A stretch of DNA of 64,000 nucleotides from a bacterium (GTDB lineage: Bacteria; Oederibacteriota; PGYV01). Position numbers and translations under genes: made by a program. The stretch is from the NCBI GenBank assembly GCA_029565735.1, contig JAKQNO010000071.1:98411-162410 (forward strand). Reading direction: 5' to 3'. This document shows, one piece after another, positions 55,974 through 64,000 of the stretch. Every line of letters starts with the position of its first letter. Position 1 is the stretch's first letter. The notes under the pieces are model-generated. The model worked only from the letters and a program-made list of their open reading frames with translations. It did no database searches and was not told where the DNA came from.

Positions 55974-56401
55974 TTTTCACCTTTTCCTGCACTGCAACTG
56001 GAAAATATAATATTTTCTTCAACGTTATCAACAAATAAATTCTTTTCATAATCAATTTTATACCCGCCTTCCGCCGCAAATAAATGGCATCTTTGCAGCC
56101 TTCCGGCGGTTAAAATAACACCTTCCAGCAAACCAAAGTTATTAATGGCAAAAAACGAAAATCTCGAACAGGACGGATAAAAGACACATTGAGCGCCGGA
56201 TTTACCCGATATGTTTTTTTGATAAAACCTGATAAAAACAAGGGCGGTATACTCAAGATATGAATCTTGATTTAACAAAGCATTTTCCAGTTTTTCCTCG
56301 TTAAAACTATCATATTCTTTATCTGCTGCATCTTCATCCCAAAAAGCACATAAAACAGAACTTAAAAACAAAAAAAATATAAAAAAAATATATTTTTTCA
56401 T
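55970..56401 (-). CDS. yidD: YidD-family membrane protein insertion efficiency factor
   Basis: 143 aa; FIRFYQKNISGKSGAQCVFYPSCSRFSFFAINNFGLLEGVILTAGRLQRCH. Confidence 0.88.
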   Translation of the reverse strand: MKKYIFFIFFLFLSSVLCAFWDEDAADKEYDSFNEEKLENALLNQDSYLEYTALVFIRFYQKNISGKSGAQCVFYPSCSRFSFFAINNFGLLEGVILTAGRLQRCHLFAAEGGYKIDYEKNLFVDNVEENIIFSSCSAGKGEK

Positions 56402-57096
56402 TATAGCTTTCCTCTGATAACAATGCTATCTTTCGGAACAACAAAATACTTTACATATTCAGGAACTTTTTCTGTTTTTTTAAGTTTATATACCATTCTC
56501 TCCAAATATGATTCTCCGGAAATTTTTGAATATACCTCCACAAAAAGAGGAAATTTTTTATTGCCAATTTTCAGATAATTACCATACGTAACCCTCATTA
56601 AAATCGCCCGAGCAAGACCATACATAGCCACTTCTGTTAAGTTATCATCTGAATCATATTTAATTTCCAGGTTTTTTATTCCGGATCTTATTATGTCTTT
56701 TGGAACCCATTTAAAAATTACTCCGCTGTCAGAACTAATTTTTTTTACAAATATGAAACCCATGGCAGCAGGATCAATTTTTTTCACAGAAAGGCCCAAA
56801 GCGTTATTTCCTAAATTTTTATCCGATGGAATTATAAAAAGTTTATTTTCTTCAGGATAAAACACTTTTGTCTCATCTTTTTCAAAGGTTATTATTTGAT
56901 GTACCGGTTTTTTAATTTCAAAAAAAACCTTGTCTTCGCGTTTGCCGTCCGATTCCAGCAGATAAAAATCTCCTGATAGTTTTTCAACAATGTCATTTTC
57001 TATTAATTCTTTTTTAAACAAAAAAGCATAATCCCCGCATACTGCTGCAGAACCGCAGAAAAAAATCATAATAAAAGAAATTATTAATTTTTTCAA
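56401..57096 (-). CDS. LolA-like outer-membrane lipoprotein carrier-type protein
   Basis: 231 aa; signal peptide; GDFYLLESDGKREDKVFFEIKKPVHQIITFEKDETKVFYPEENKLFII pattern typical of LolA-fold. Confidence 0.55.
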   Translation of the reverse strand: MKKLIISFIMIFFCGSAAVCGDYAFLFKKELIENDIVEKLSGDFYLLESDGKREDKVFFEIKKPVHQIITFEKDETKVFYPEENKLFIIPSDKNLGNNALGLSVKKIDPAAMGFIFVKKISSDSGVIFKWVPKDIIRSGIKNLEIKYDSDDNLTEVAMYGLARAILMRVTYGNYLKIGNKKFPLFVEVYSKISGESYLERMVYKLKKTEKVPEYVKYFVVPKDSIVIRGKL

Positions 57097-57121
57097 AACT
57101 ATCTCCGCCTTATAAAAACAA

Positions 57122-57150
57122 AAAAAACCGGAAATAATACCCGGTTTTTT
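57122..57150 (-). terminator. Intrinsic terminator
   Basis: AAAAAACCGG-aaataatac-CCGGTTTTTT downstream of the 57186-57563 gene. Confidence 0.75.
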
Positions 57151-57185
57151 GTTTTTATTTAAATTTAATATTAACAGCCGCTGCT

Positions 57186-57563
57186 TTAAATAGAAGCCGC
57201 AGAAATCAGATAAATAACACCCATAATGGCAGATGAAATTCCACAGCCTATTATCGCGTTCATCCCCTGCTCGCCTTTTCCTTCATCTTTATAGCATGAT
57301 GTGTATGCCTGAAGATAATCAGATGATTTTCCCATGATTCTGTTTGCGGGCACAGACGGGCTTGCCACATAGCCAATTAAAATACCTATAACACCTAACA
57401 AACAACCGGAACCTATCCAAAGAACTTTGTTTACATCTGCCGCGGCATCCATCTGAGCCTGTGCGCAAACCGTGCCGGCTTCAGCCTTTTCCGCAAAAAC
57501 AACACCGCTAAAACCGGAAACTAAAAAAGATATAACCAAGAACATTACGAATAATTTTTTCAT
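57186..57563 (-). CDS. Hypothetical small membrane protein
   Basis: MKKLFVMFLVISFLVSGFSGVVFAEKAEAG..., two further TM segments; start ATG 57563 (track 57599). Confidence 0.7.
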   Translation of the reverse strand: MKKLFVMFLVISFLVSGFSGVVFAEKAEAGTVCAQAQMDAAADVNKVLWIGSGCLLGVIGILIGYVASPSVPANRIMGKSSDYLQAYTSCYKDEGKGEQGMNAIIGCGISSAIMGVIYLISAASI

Positions 57564-57855
57564 ACACCCTCCTGCGTATTTTAAAAGCTTCATAAGCAAT
57601 ATACAAAAACAGTATAAATTCCATATTTCTCTTATATGAACTTAAGTAATATACCCCCCCCGAGGTATTCTGTCAAGATTTTATTTCCGAATTTCTATTT
57701 TACATTCTTTTCTGGATGGAATTTTTTTGAACTGTTTTGTTACTAACATGCATAAAATTAGCGTCACTTAAATACAAACGAACACATGGCTTTATCCGGT
57801 TAACTTAGAATAGCAGGTTTTGCCTAAGGTTTGCCCTTAACGTATATAAAAAAGC

Positions 57856-59508
57856 TTAAATTTCGTATTTATACAGCGTCTTTAATCCGTTATACAGAAG
57901 GACGTTCGCGTAGGGTTTTACTATGCTTTTTAGCGGCTCTGTAAACCACGGGTATTTAAACATGAACCTGTAATCATCCGGCTCTTCCTGCCCAAGTATA
58001 TTTTTTATTGCGCCGGCCGACACCGGTATGCTTGCCACATAAACCTTGCTATCCTTTACTTTCATGAAAGAAAGGTAAGGATAAGCGTCGTTTAACAGCG
58101 CAAGGTGCTTGCCGTCGGTCACTTCAAGTTTTAAATACAGTTCTTCGTCAATATGCTGCGTGCGTCCTGCGTATTTTATCCTGTCAACGCGCACTTCTTC
58201 TTTTACTTCCTTGACGCCGAAATATTTTTTTATGGACTGCGCGAAACCTGTTGTCATCAATATGTCTTTTTTCAGTTTAATAAGCCTGTTAAAAAGCGCC
58301 GGCCTGTCCTGCTCTGCCGCGGACTGTTCCGTTAAGACCACAAGTTTTTCCCTGTATTTTGTCTCAACAGGGGTAAGATACACCGGCAGCCCCGCCATCA
58401 GCAGGTACTGGTGAAGGTAGTCCTCTCCCTCTGTATTTGCGGCCCTTAACACAGGCACCGTAAAAATCTTGCTGAAACCCGAAAGCCTGTCTATTTTTTC
58501 GGTGTGCTCAATAAGCGCCGTTACAAGCGGCCTGATTGTTTTCTGCCCCATAATGCCGGCGCAGAAAAGTATTATTTCATCGGCCCCGCCCAGAAGCGAC
58601 TGATACGCCTGTTCAACGTATATTTTTTCATCGCACATATACACGTCAAACCACGCTTTTTTAACTTTCTCTGGGGCAAGCTGTTTTATGTAGGTAAACA
58701 GCATAGAGCCGTGCACGGGCATAAACCTTGTGGTTTTAGGGTCCCTGCTTTCTGTCCCCACCGCGATTTCATCAAATAAAGGCACAAGCCTTTCAAGGTC
58801 ATAACCGTTCTTATGAAAATCCTGGTACCAGTTGGGGACCTTCAGAATAAGCTTTACTTTGCTGTTTACCTTTTTGGAGGGTTCAATAACGTATTTTTTT
58901 GCCGCATCAGCTATCGCCCTGCATCTGTATTCAGCCCATGTTTTTGCGCCTTTTGCTTTTGTGCATGCCGGGCATCTGCATACGGTAAAAAACCAGTCGT
59001 CTATTATGATTTCATTGAAAATGGCTGCCGTGGTTTCAAATATTTTTTTAAGGTTTTTTAATGCGTTTTTATCGGTATAGCAGCTTGCCGCGGACGGGCC
59101 CTCATTATATTTCGCAAGGTCCGACAGGTGCGTCGTTGTCACGCAGCCGGATACCGCGTACCCTTCTTTTTCAAGCTCCTTTTTTACCTGCTTTAAAAGC
59201 GCGGGGTCGGCGCTGTAGCCGTCCCTGTATGATTCAATATAAACGCGTTTGACATTTAAGTTCTGGAATATTTTCATGAACTGCTTTATTTCGCCGCCGT
59301 AATCGCGCACGTCAAACGCGGTGAATAATAAAGAGTATGAAAAATTCTTCGGCAAAGGTTTCTTTCCCGGAATGGGCGAAAAATCAGTGATAATCGGGTC
59401 TTTGGGAACCGACAGCGGCCATTTTCCAAGCGGCCTGTGTTTTTTCGCGGGGTAACTTAACGCTTCAATGAATTCCAAAGGTTCTTTGGTTTTTTTATTT
59501 TCCTGCAT
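57856..59508 (-). CDS. Hypothetical protein, possible TIM-barrel glycosidase-like fold
   Basis: 550 aa; IIIDDWFFTVCRCPACTKAKGAKTWAEYRCRAIADAAK, FDEIAVGTESRDP. Confidence 0.55.
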   Translation of the reverse strand: MQENKKTKEPLEFIEALSYPAKKHRPLGKWPLSVPKDPIITDFSPIPGKKPLPKNFSYSLLFTAFDVRDYGGEIKQFMKIFQNLNVKRVYIESYRDGYSADPALLKQVKKELEKEGYAVSGCVTTTHLSDLAKYNEGPSAASCYTDKNALKNLKKIFETTAAIFNEIIIDDWFFTVCRCPACTKAKGAKTWAEYRCRAIADAAKKYVIEPSKKVNSKVKLILKVPNWYQDFHKNGYDLERLVPLFDEIAVGTESRDPKTTRFMPVHGSMLFTYIKQLAPEKVKKAWFDVYMCDEKIYVEQAYQSLLGGADEIILFCAGIMGQKTIRPLVTALIEHTEKIDRLSGFSKIFTVPVLRAANTEGEDYLHQYLLMAGLPVYLTPVETKYREKLVVLTEQSAAEQDRPALFNRLIKLKKDILMTTGFAQSIKKYFGVKEVKEEVRVDRIKYAGRTQHIDEELYLKLEVTDGKHLALLNDAYPYLSFMKVKDSKVYVASIPVSAGAIKNILGQEEPDDYRFMFKYPWFTEPLKSIVKPYANVLLYNGLKTLYKYEI

Positions 59509-59599
59509 TTTTTGCTCCTGTTAAAACAATTTCATTATACACCCGCGGAGCAATAGTGACAACAATTTACAGGGTACTCACCAAATCAGTTTCACAGGA

Positions 59600-59624
59600 C
59601 AGAACCCGTGTTTCACGGGTTCTG
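59600..59624. repeat. Perfect palindrome
   Basis: CAGAACCCGTG-TTT-CACGGGTTCTG, no T-tract. Confidence 0.8.
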
Positions 59625-59654
59625 AAGGGAATATAAAACACATTCGACAGCGAA

Positions 59655-60599
59655 TTACTGTTCTTTATCTTCCATATATTTTTTTATTCTCTGTTTGGTC
59701 TTTCTTTCCTTGCTCTCTATTTCATTTAATTCAGCCCTGTAGAACGGCTCCATTTTTTCCATCTGCTCTATATACGCTTTCTGATCGGCCGTCATGCCGA
59801 TCCCGCCGCGTTTCATCCTTTTTAAATTATCAATGCGTTCCAGCCTGCGTTCCAGCCTGTATTTTTTTATCTTTCCGTCGCGCCTGTAATTTCTTACATG
59901 TTCTATTTTTCCGCGCAGGTCCTTTATTTCATTGTATTTTTTTACAAAATTGCGGCTTAATTTTTTTGCTTTCCCGGGTTTCCTTAATTTTTTTGTTATA
60001 ACCGTTTCATTATCCTTATCAAGAATTATGCTGTGAAGTTCATTGCCTTCCATATCATACCCGGTTACCGCCACGGCGCCGTCAAAAACCGCCACCTTGT
60101 CGTCATCTCCCGCGGACACCACAAACTCCGTGCCTTTTACCGCTGCCATTGCCATTTTTGTCCTTATCCCAAATTCCTCTTCTTTTGTCAGTTTTTTTAC
60201 GACAGACATTATGCTTCCTTTTATAAGTTCAATAAGGGTTTTGTTTGTTTTGCCCCTTTTTAAAAGTTTAATTGTCAGCTTGCTGTTGGGGTCAAGTTTT
60301 ATGATTGAAGCGTCATCAAAAATGATTTCCAGTTTTGACTGTATTTCGGTGTATACGGTATCGCCTTCAAACAGCGGGATGAATATGTCGTTGATTCTTT
60401 CCGGATAGCTTTCCCCTTTCCTTTTCAGCTGGCATTCGCCTTCAACTTCATTTATATAGGCGGCCGCGTTATCCGGAAAAAGAGCCTGTTCTGCGGCAGT
60501 AGTTTTTTTCTTTGTAACAGCCGCACCCTCTTTTGCCCCTGCAAAAACCGCGGAAGCGGCAAATATTAAAGAAAGGATAATTAAAAATGTTTTTTTCAT
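59655..60599 (-). CDS. FecR-domain secreted protein
   Basis: 314 aa; signal peptide; EGDTVYTEIQSKLEIIFDDASIIKLDPNSKLTIK...GIRTKMAMAAVKGTEFVV. Confidence 0.88.
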   Translation of the reverse strand: MKKTFLIILSLIFAASAVFAGAKEGAAVTKKKTTAAEQALFPDNAAAYINEVEGECQLKRKGESYPERINDIFIPLFEGDTVYTEIQSKLEIIFDDASIIKLDPNSKLTIKLLKRGKTNKTLIELIKGSIMSVVKKLTKEEEFGIRTKMAMAAVKGTEFVVSAGDDDKVAVFDGAVAVTGYDMEGNELHSIILDKDNETVITKKLRKPGKAKKLSRNFVKKYNEIKDLRGKIEHVRNYRRDGKIKKYRLERRLERIDNLKRMKRGGIGMTADQKAYIEQMEKMEPFYRAELNEIESKERKTKQRIKKYMEDKEQ

Positions 60600-60650
60600 T
60601 AAACACCTCTGTCTTATTTGGCTTAAATACCTTTTAAAATAGACGGCTGT

Positions 60651-62081
60651 TTATGGCTTTTTGTTTACCTGAAAAACCGAAAGCCTGCCTTTTTCCGGGC
60701 CGCATGTATGAAAATCCGCAAACACAATCTGCGAAGCCGCGGGAAAACTTTTTTTCACGGCCGCCGCGGCGTATTCCGGCGAAGTGTTTTTTACATATAC
60801 CGGCGCCACTCCGTGATAAATGGCAAGCTTGTAAAAAAGGTTAATGTCATGGGTGGCAGCGGCTATGGTGTTTTTAGGCCTGTAGTCGGATACATACCTG
60901 ATATCCTTTAAACTGCAGGCGCGTACCGCGACGACGCTGTTTTTTAAAACCCTTCCGCTTATGGCCGCGCCGTATGAAAGCACATTTTCGCAGTGATGGT
61001 CAGTTTCTATAAAAGCCGGCATATTGTCCGCTTTATCCATGTCAGATTCGGCTTTTTTAAGGATATCAGACATGACTTTGACGCTTTTTTCCGGATATTT
61101 TCCCATTGAAGTTTCGCCTGACAGCATGACCGCGTCTGTCCCGTCAATTACAGCGTTGTAAACATCGGTGATTTCGGCGCGCCCCGGATACGGGTTGTTT
61201 ATCATGCTTTCAAGCATCTGCGTTGCGACAATCACAATTTTCCCGGCATTGTTCGCCGCTTTTATAAGTTTCTTCTGGTATTCCGGAATGTTCGCGTAGC
61301 CCGCTTCAACCGCAAGGTCGCCGCGCGCCACCATTATTCCGTCGGCTTCCGCAAGGATAGCCTTAATGTCTTTTACCGCTTCAGGTTTTTCTATTTTGGC
61401 AATGATAAGCGGGGTGTTTGCGGGTTTTAATTTTTTTATGAACTTTTTCATTTCAACAAGGTCAGCCGCGCGCCTTACAAATGACAGGCAGACAATATCA
61501 ACGCTGTTATTCAGCCCGAATTTAAGGTCCTGCCTGTCTTTTTTGCTCATTGAACTTATAGGCAGTATAATGCCCGGAAGATTCACGCCTTTTCTGGAAG
61601 CCACATCGCCGCCGGCGGTTACCGTACACAATACCTCTTTTTTAACCGCATCCGCGGAAATGACTTTCAGCTGGACCATTCCGTCATTTATAAGTATCTC
61701 TTTTCCTTTTTTTACATGTTTGTATAAAACCGGCACATCTATCGGGATGACCTTTATGTCGGCATCAGAGATAAATTTTCCCGCGCATGAGATTTTAACT
61801 TTATCCCCTTTTTTAAGGGTGACAGAAGCCGGTATTTTGCCGATTCTTATCTTTGGCCCCTGCAGGTCCTGCATGACAGCCGCGTGAAAACCCTGCGAGC
61901 GCAGTTTTTTTACATAACCAAGTATCCCTTTGAAAAAACCGTAGTCCCCGTGCGAAAAATTCAGCCTGAAAACATTAACCCCGTTTTTTGCAAGTTCTGA
62001 CATTTTGAAATACGAAGCCGTTGCCGGCCCCAGAGTGGCTATAATTTTTGTCTTTTTCATTTTGTGTTTTCCATTATCCAT
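60651..62081 (-). CDS. pyk: Pyruvate kinase
   Basis: 476 aa; KIIATLGPATAS, VFRLNFSHGDY, DLQGPKIRIG, IMVARGDLAVEAG, GTDAVMLSGETSMGKYP. Confidence 0.97.
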   Translation of the reverse strand: MDNGKHKMKKTKIIATLGPATASYFKMSELAKNGVNVFRLNFSHGDYGFFKGILGYVKKLRSQGFHAAVMQDLQGPKIRIGKIPASVTLKKGDKVKISCAGKFISDADIKVIPIDVPVLYKHVKKGKEILINDGMVQLKVISADAVKKEVLCTVTAGGDVASRKGVNLPGIILPISSMSKKDRQDLKFGLNNSVDIVCLSFVRRAADLVEMKKFIKKLKPANTPLIIAKIEKPEAVKDIKAILAEADGIMVARGDLAVEAGYANIPEYQKKLIKAANNAGKIVIVATQMLESMINNPYPGRAEITDVYNAVIDGTDAVMLSGETSMGKYPEKSVKVMSDILKKAESDMDKADNMPAFIETDHHCENVLSYGAAISGRVLKNSVVAVRACSLKDIRYVSDYRPKNTIAAATHDINLFYKLAIYHGVAPVYVKNTSPEYAAAAVKKSFPAASQIVFADFHTCGPEKGRLSVFQVNKKP

Positions 62082-62377
62082 TTTATATAGTTTTCATTCC
62101 CGTTTTTTATCTCCACCACAGCCACTTCAGGCACTTCATATGAATGAAGTTCGTTCACCCTTTTGGTAATTTCCGCGGCAAGCGATTCTTTTGTGGCAAT
62201 CATCATCAGTTTTTCTTCGGCTTTTTCTATGGAACCTTTCCACCAGTAAGACGAACTTATCCCCTTAATTACGCTGACGCACGACGCAAGTTTTTCATTC
62301 AGCAGGGCTTCTTCTATCCTGTCAACATCTTCCTGCCTGTCTGCTGTAACGTAAACAAAACACGGTTTATCCTGCAT
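62057..62377 (-). CDS. cutA: Divalent-cation tolerance protein CutA
   Basis: 106 aa; LLNEKLASCVSVIKGISSSYWWKGSIEKAEEKLMMIATK, LHSYEVPEVAVVEI. Confidence 0.95.
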   Translation of the reverse strand: MQDKPCFVYVTADRQEDVDRIEEALLNEKLASCVSVIKGISSSYWWKGSIEKAEEKLMMIATKESLAAEITKRVNELHSYEVPEVAVVEIKNGNENYIKWIMENTK

Positions 62378-62439
62378 GGCTTATACCTCCCCTGTTTTAC
62401 TTTATTACAAGTATACCATTGATACGCCCGCCGGGCGAA

Positions 62440-63738
62440 CTAAAAAACAACCCTGTCCCTGCCGGCTTTTTTTGCCTTGTAAACATTTTCATCCGCCTGT
62501 TTTATCCTGCCGCTTATCCCGTTTAAACCTTCATTGGAAAATGCCACGCCTATGCTTAACGTTGCTTTTATGCGGCTGCCTTTATAAATGAAAACGGCCT
62601 TTTTTACGTTTGTCCTTATTTTCTCCGCCCTTCTCTGCGCTTCGGTTTCGGATTTGTCCCTTAAAAAAACAATTATTTCTTCGCCGCCGTACCGGCAGAC
62701 AATGCCTTCGGGCAGCGCCGTTTCCCTTATTATAAAAGCCACCCTGTTTAATACAACGTCCCCCGCGGCGTGGCCGTAAGTGTCGTTTATTTTTTTAAAA
62801 TGGTCAATGTCTATCATCATCACGGCAAGGTTGTTTCCTATTTTCGCGTCTGCCACGCCTTTCACTATGCCTTCCATATACTGCCTGTTATAAATTTTCA
62901 AAAGCGGGTCATAGTTTGCCATATGAAACAGGCAGCTTATCCAGTGCGCAAGCATTCCAAGAAAGAGCACAATTCCCATCATTGGCGCCAGCATAAGCGT
63001 TTTTTCATACGGGTCAGGGTGCATGTTCAGGTAAAACACCATAACAGCAAGGCTTACCAGGACGCTGCCAAAATTATGTTCTTCTTCAATTGTCAAAAAC
63101 GAAAATATCATTGAAAGCACAAGTATAAGAAGGCTGAATGTCCCAAAATATGAATCCGTGTCCTTTTCAAAAACCGGAAAAATATTCAGCAGAAGCACGT
63201 ACGCGGCAATGTTGAAAACAAAAACAAAGCCGGCCCATGCCCTGCCTGCCGCGAATCCGGTGGTGGCCGTGGCAATTATAACCAAAAGCAGGTTCAAAGC
63301 CAGCAGCAAAAGCATTAATTTAATGCCAAAGCCCTCCGGCAGATTGCCCGCTTTTTCGTACAAATCCAATGATATATCCATTATCTTCAGCCCGTTAAAC
63401 GGCCTGTTATAAACAAGAAGCAGGTTTATAAAAAAGGAAGACACCACGGCGCCCGACAAAAGCATTTTAAATTTGTATATTCTGGGATAGGAAAAAAGCG
63501 CGGTAATAATAACCAGAGCACCGGCAGAGACAATAACAAGGTTATAATTTAAGGATTTCATATACGCGGACATCTGCGTGGAATACAGATACCAGGCGGA
63601 ATGAAATACCGCAAGCAGAAGAAGCGTGCCGATTACAAATTCAGCCCTGTATTTTTTAAATGTTTCTTCGTATTTTTGGTTCAATTTTGTCTCCGTTATT
63701 TGATTAGACAAATTACAACAAAAACCGGAATTATGCAA
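62440..63738 (-). CDS. GGDEF-domain diguanylate cyclase (GGEEI), multi-TM N-terminus
   Basis: 432 aa; MMIDIDHFKKINDTYGHAAGDVVLNRVA, CRYGGEEIIVFL. Confidence 0.9.
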   Translation of the reverse strand: MHNSGFCCNLSNQITETKLNQKYEETFKKYRAEFVIGTLLLLAVFHSAWYLYSTQMSAYMKSLNYNLVIVSAGALVIITALFSYPRIYKFKMLLSGAVVSSFFINLLLVYNRPFNGLKIMDISLDLYEKAGNLPEGFGIKLMLLLLALNLLLVIIATATTGFAAGRAWAGFVFVFNIAAYVLLLNIFPVFEKDTDSYFGTFSLLILVLSMIFSFLTIEEEHNFGSVLVSLAVMVFYLNMHPDPYEKTLMLAPMMGIVLFLGMLAHWISCLFHMANYDPLLKIYNRQYMEGIVKGVADAKIGNNLAVMMIDIDHFKKINDTYGHAAGDVVLNRVAFIIRETALPEGIVCRYGGEEIIVFLRDKSETEAQRRAEKIRTNVKKAVFIYKGSRIKATLSIGVAFSNEGLNGISGRIKQADENVYKAKKAGRDRVVF

Positions 63739-63796
63739 GTAAGGTATAGGCGGAAGGTCAGAGGCTTAGAAGATTGGATGGTCAGCAATTTCAAAA

Positions 63797-63852
63797 CCCT
63801 CCGACCCTCCGACCCTCCGACCTTCCGACCTTCCGACCCTCTGTCCCTCCAT
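63797..63852. repeat. 8-bp tandem repeat (7 units of CCCTCCGA-like)
   Basis: CCCTCCGA x3, CCTTCCGA x2, CCCTCTGT, CCCTCCAT. Confidence 0.9.
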
Positions 63853-63924
63853 TCCTATAATAATATTGACGCTTTATCCCTTTACTGTTAAAATAACTAA
63901 AATTTTGAATCCCGGAGGACAATT

Positions 63925-64000
63925 GTGAGCAAATACAGTACAAAACTTGTAACAGTTCTTATATTTTCATTTTTTATTTCAACAATGGCAGGCGCGGCGA
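63925..64000 (+). CDS. Hypothetical secreted protein (5' partial)
   Basis: GTG start after GGAGG; VSKYSTKLVTVLIFSFFISTMAGAA signal peptide; runs off window end. Confidence 0.5.
   Translation, partial: MSKYSTKLVTVLIFSFFISTMAGAA

Noticed and set aside
59600-59624. Rho-independent terminator for the FecR or 57856 gene
   Set aside because: Perfect palindrome but no T-tract on either strand; kept only as a repeat feature.

Overview
The window is a mostly minus-strand, gene-dense bacterial chromosome segment. The lineage cannot be fixed from sequence alone; PNPF-type C-termini, Thr-rich surface proteins and housekeeping order suggest an uncultured Gram-negative-type phylum. Ordinary content: a glycine-cleavage/lipoate operon (gcvT-gcvH-gcvPA-gcvPB-lplA-lipA), ssrA tmRNA plus smpB, xerC-topA-dprA, a long chemotaxis operon (cheA/B/Y/W/D/C/R, MCP, PII-like, TPR, HD-GYP, FtsA/PilM-like), rrf2-hcp, the cluster rpsB-tsf-pyrH-frr-uppS-cdsA-dxr-rseP-ispG-proS, pyk, cutA and a GGDEF protein. 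The main candidate for a new system is an AT-rich island at about 20.9-23.3 kb. One ORF there joins a complete LexA-type repressor (HTH, Ala-Gly cleavage site, Ser/Lys dyad) to a DPPY-type DNA methyltransferase. It is convergent, with overlapping stop codons, to a probable PD-(D/E)XK restriction endonuclease. Its promoter carries four TTTCTA direct repeats at exact 11-bp spacing. This looks like a restriction-modification system whose methyltransferase is also an SOS-like autocleavable repressor. Other items of interest: a tandem-motif leader with a terminator upstream of gcvT, PII and MshEN-CheW proteins in the che operon, a perfect 21-bp-arm palindrome in front of rrf2-hcp, Thr-repeat surface proteins, dispersed 8-bp-period intergenic repeats, and a YidD/LolA-like/TPR cluster.
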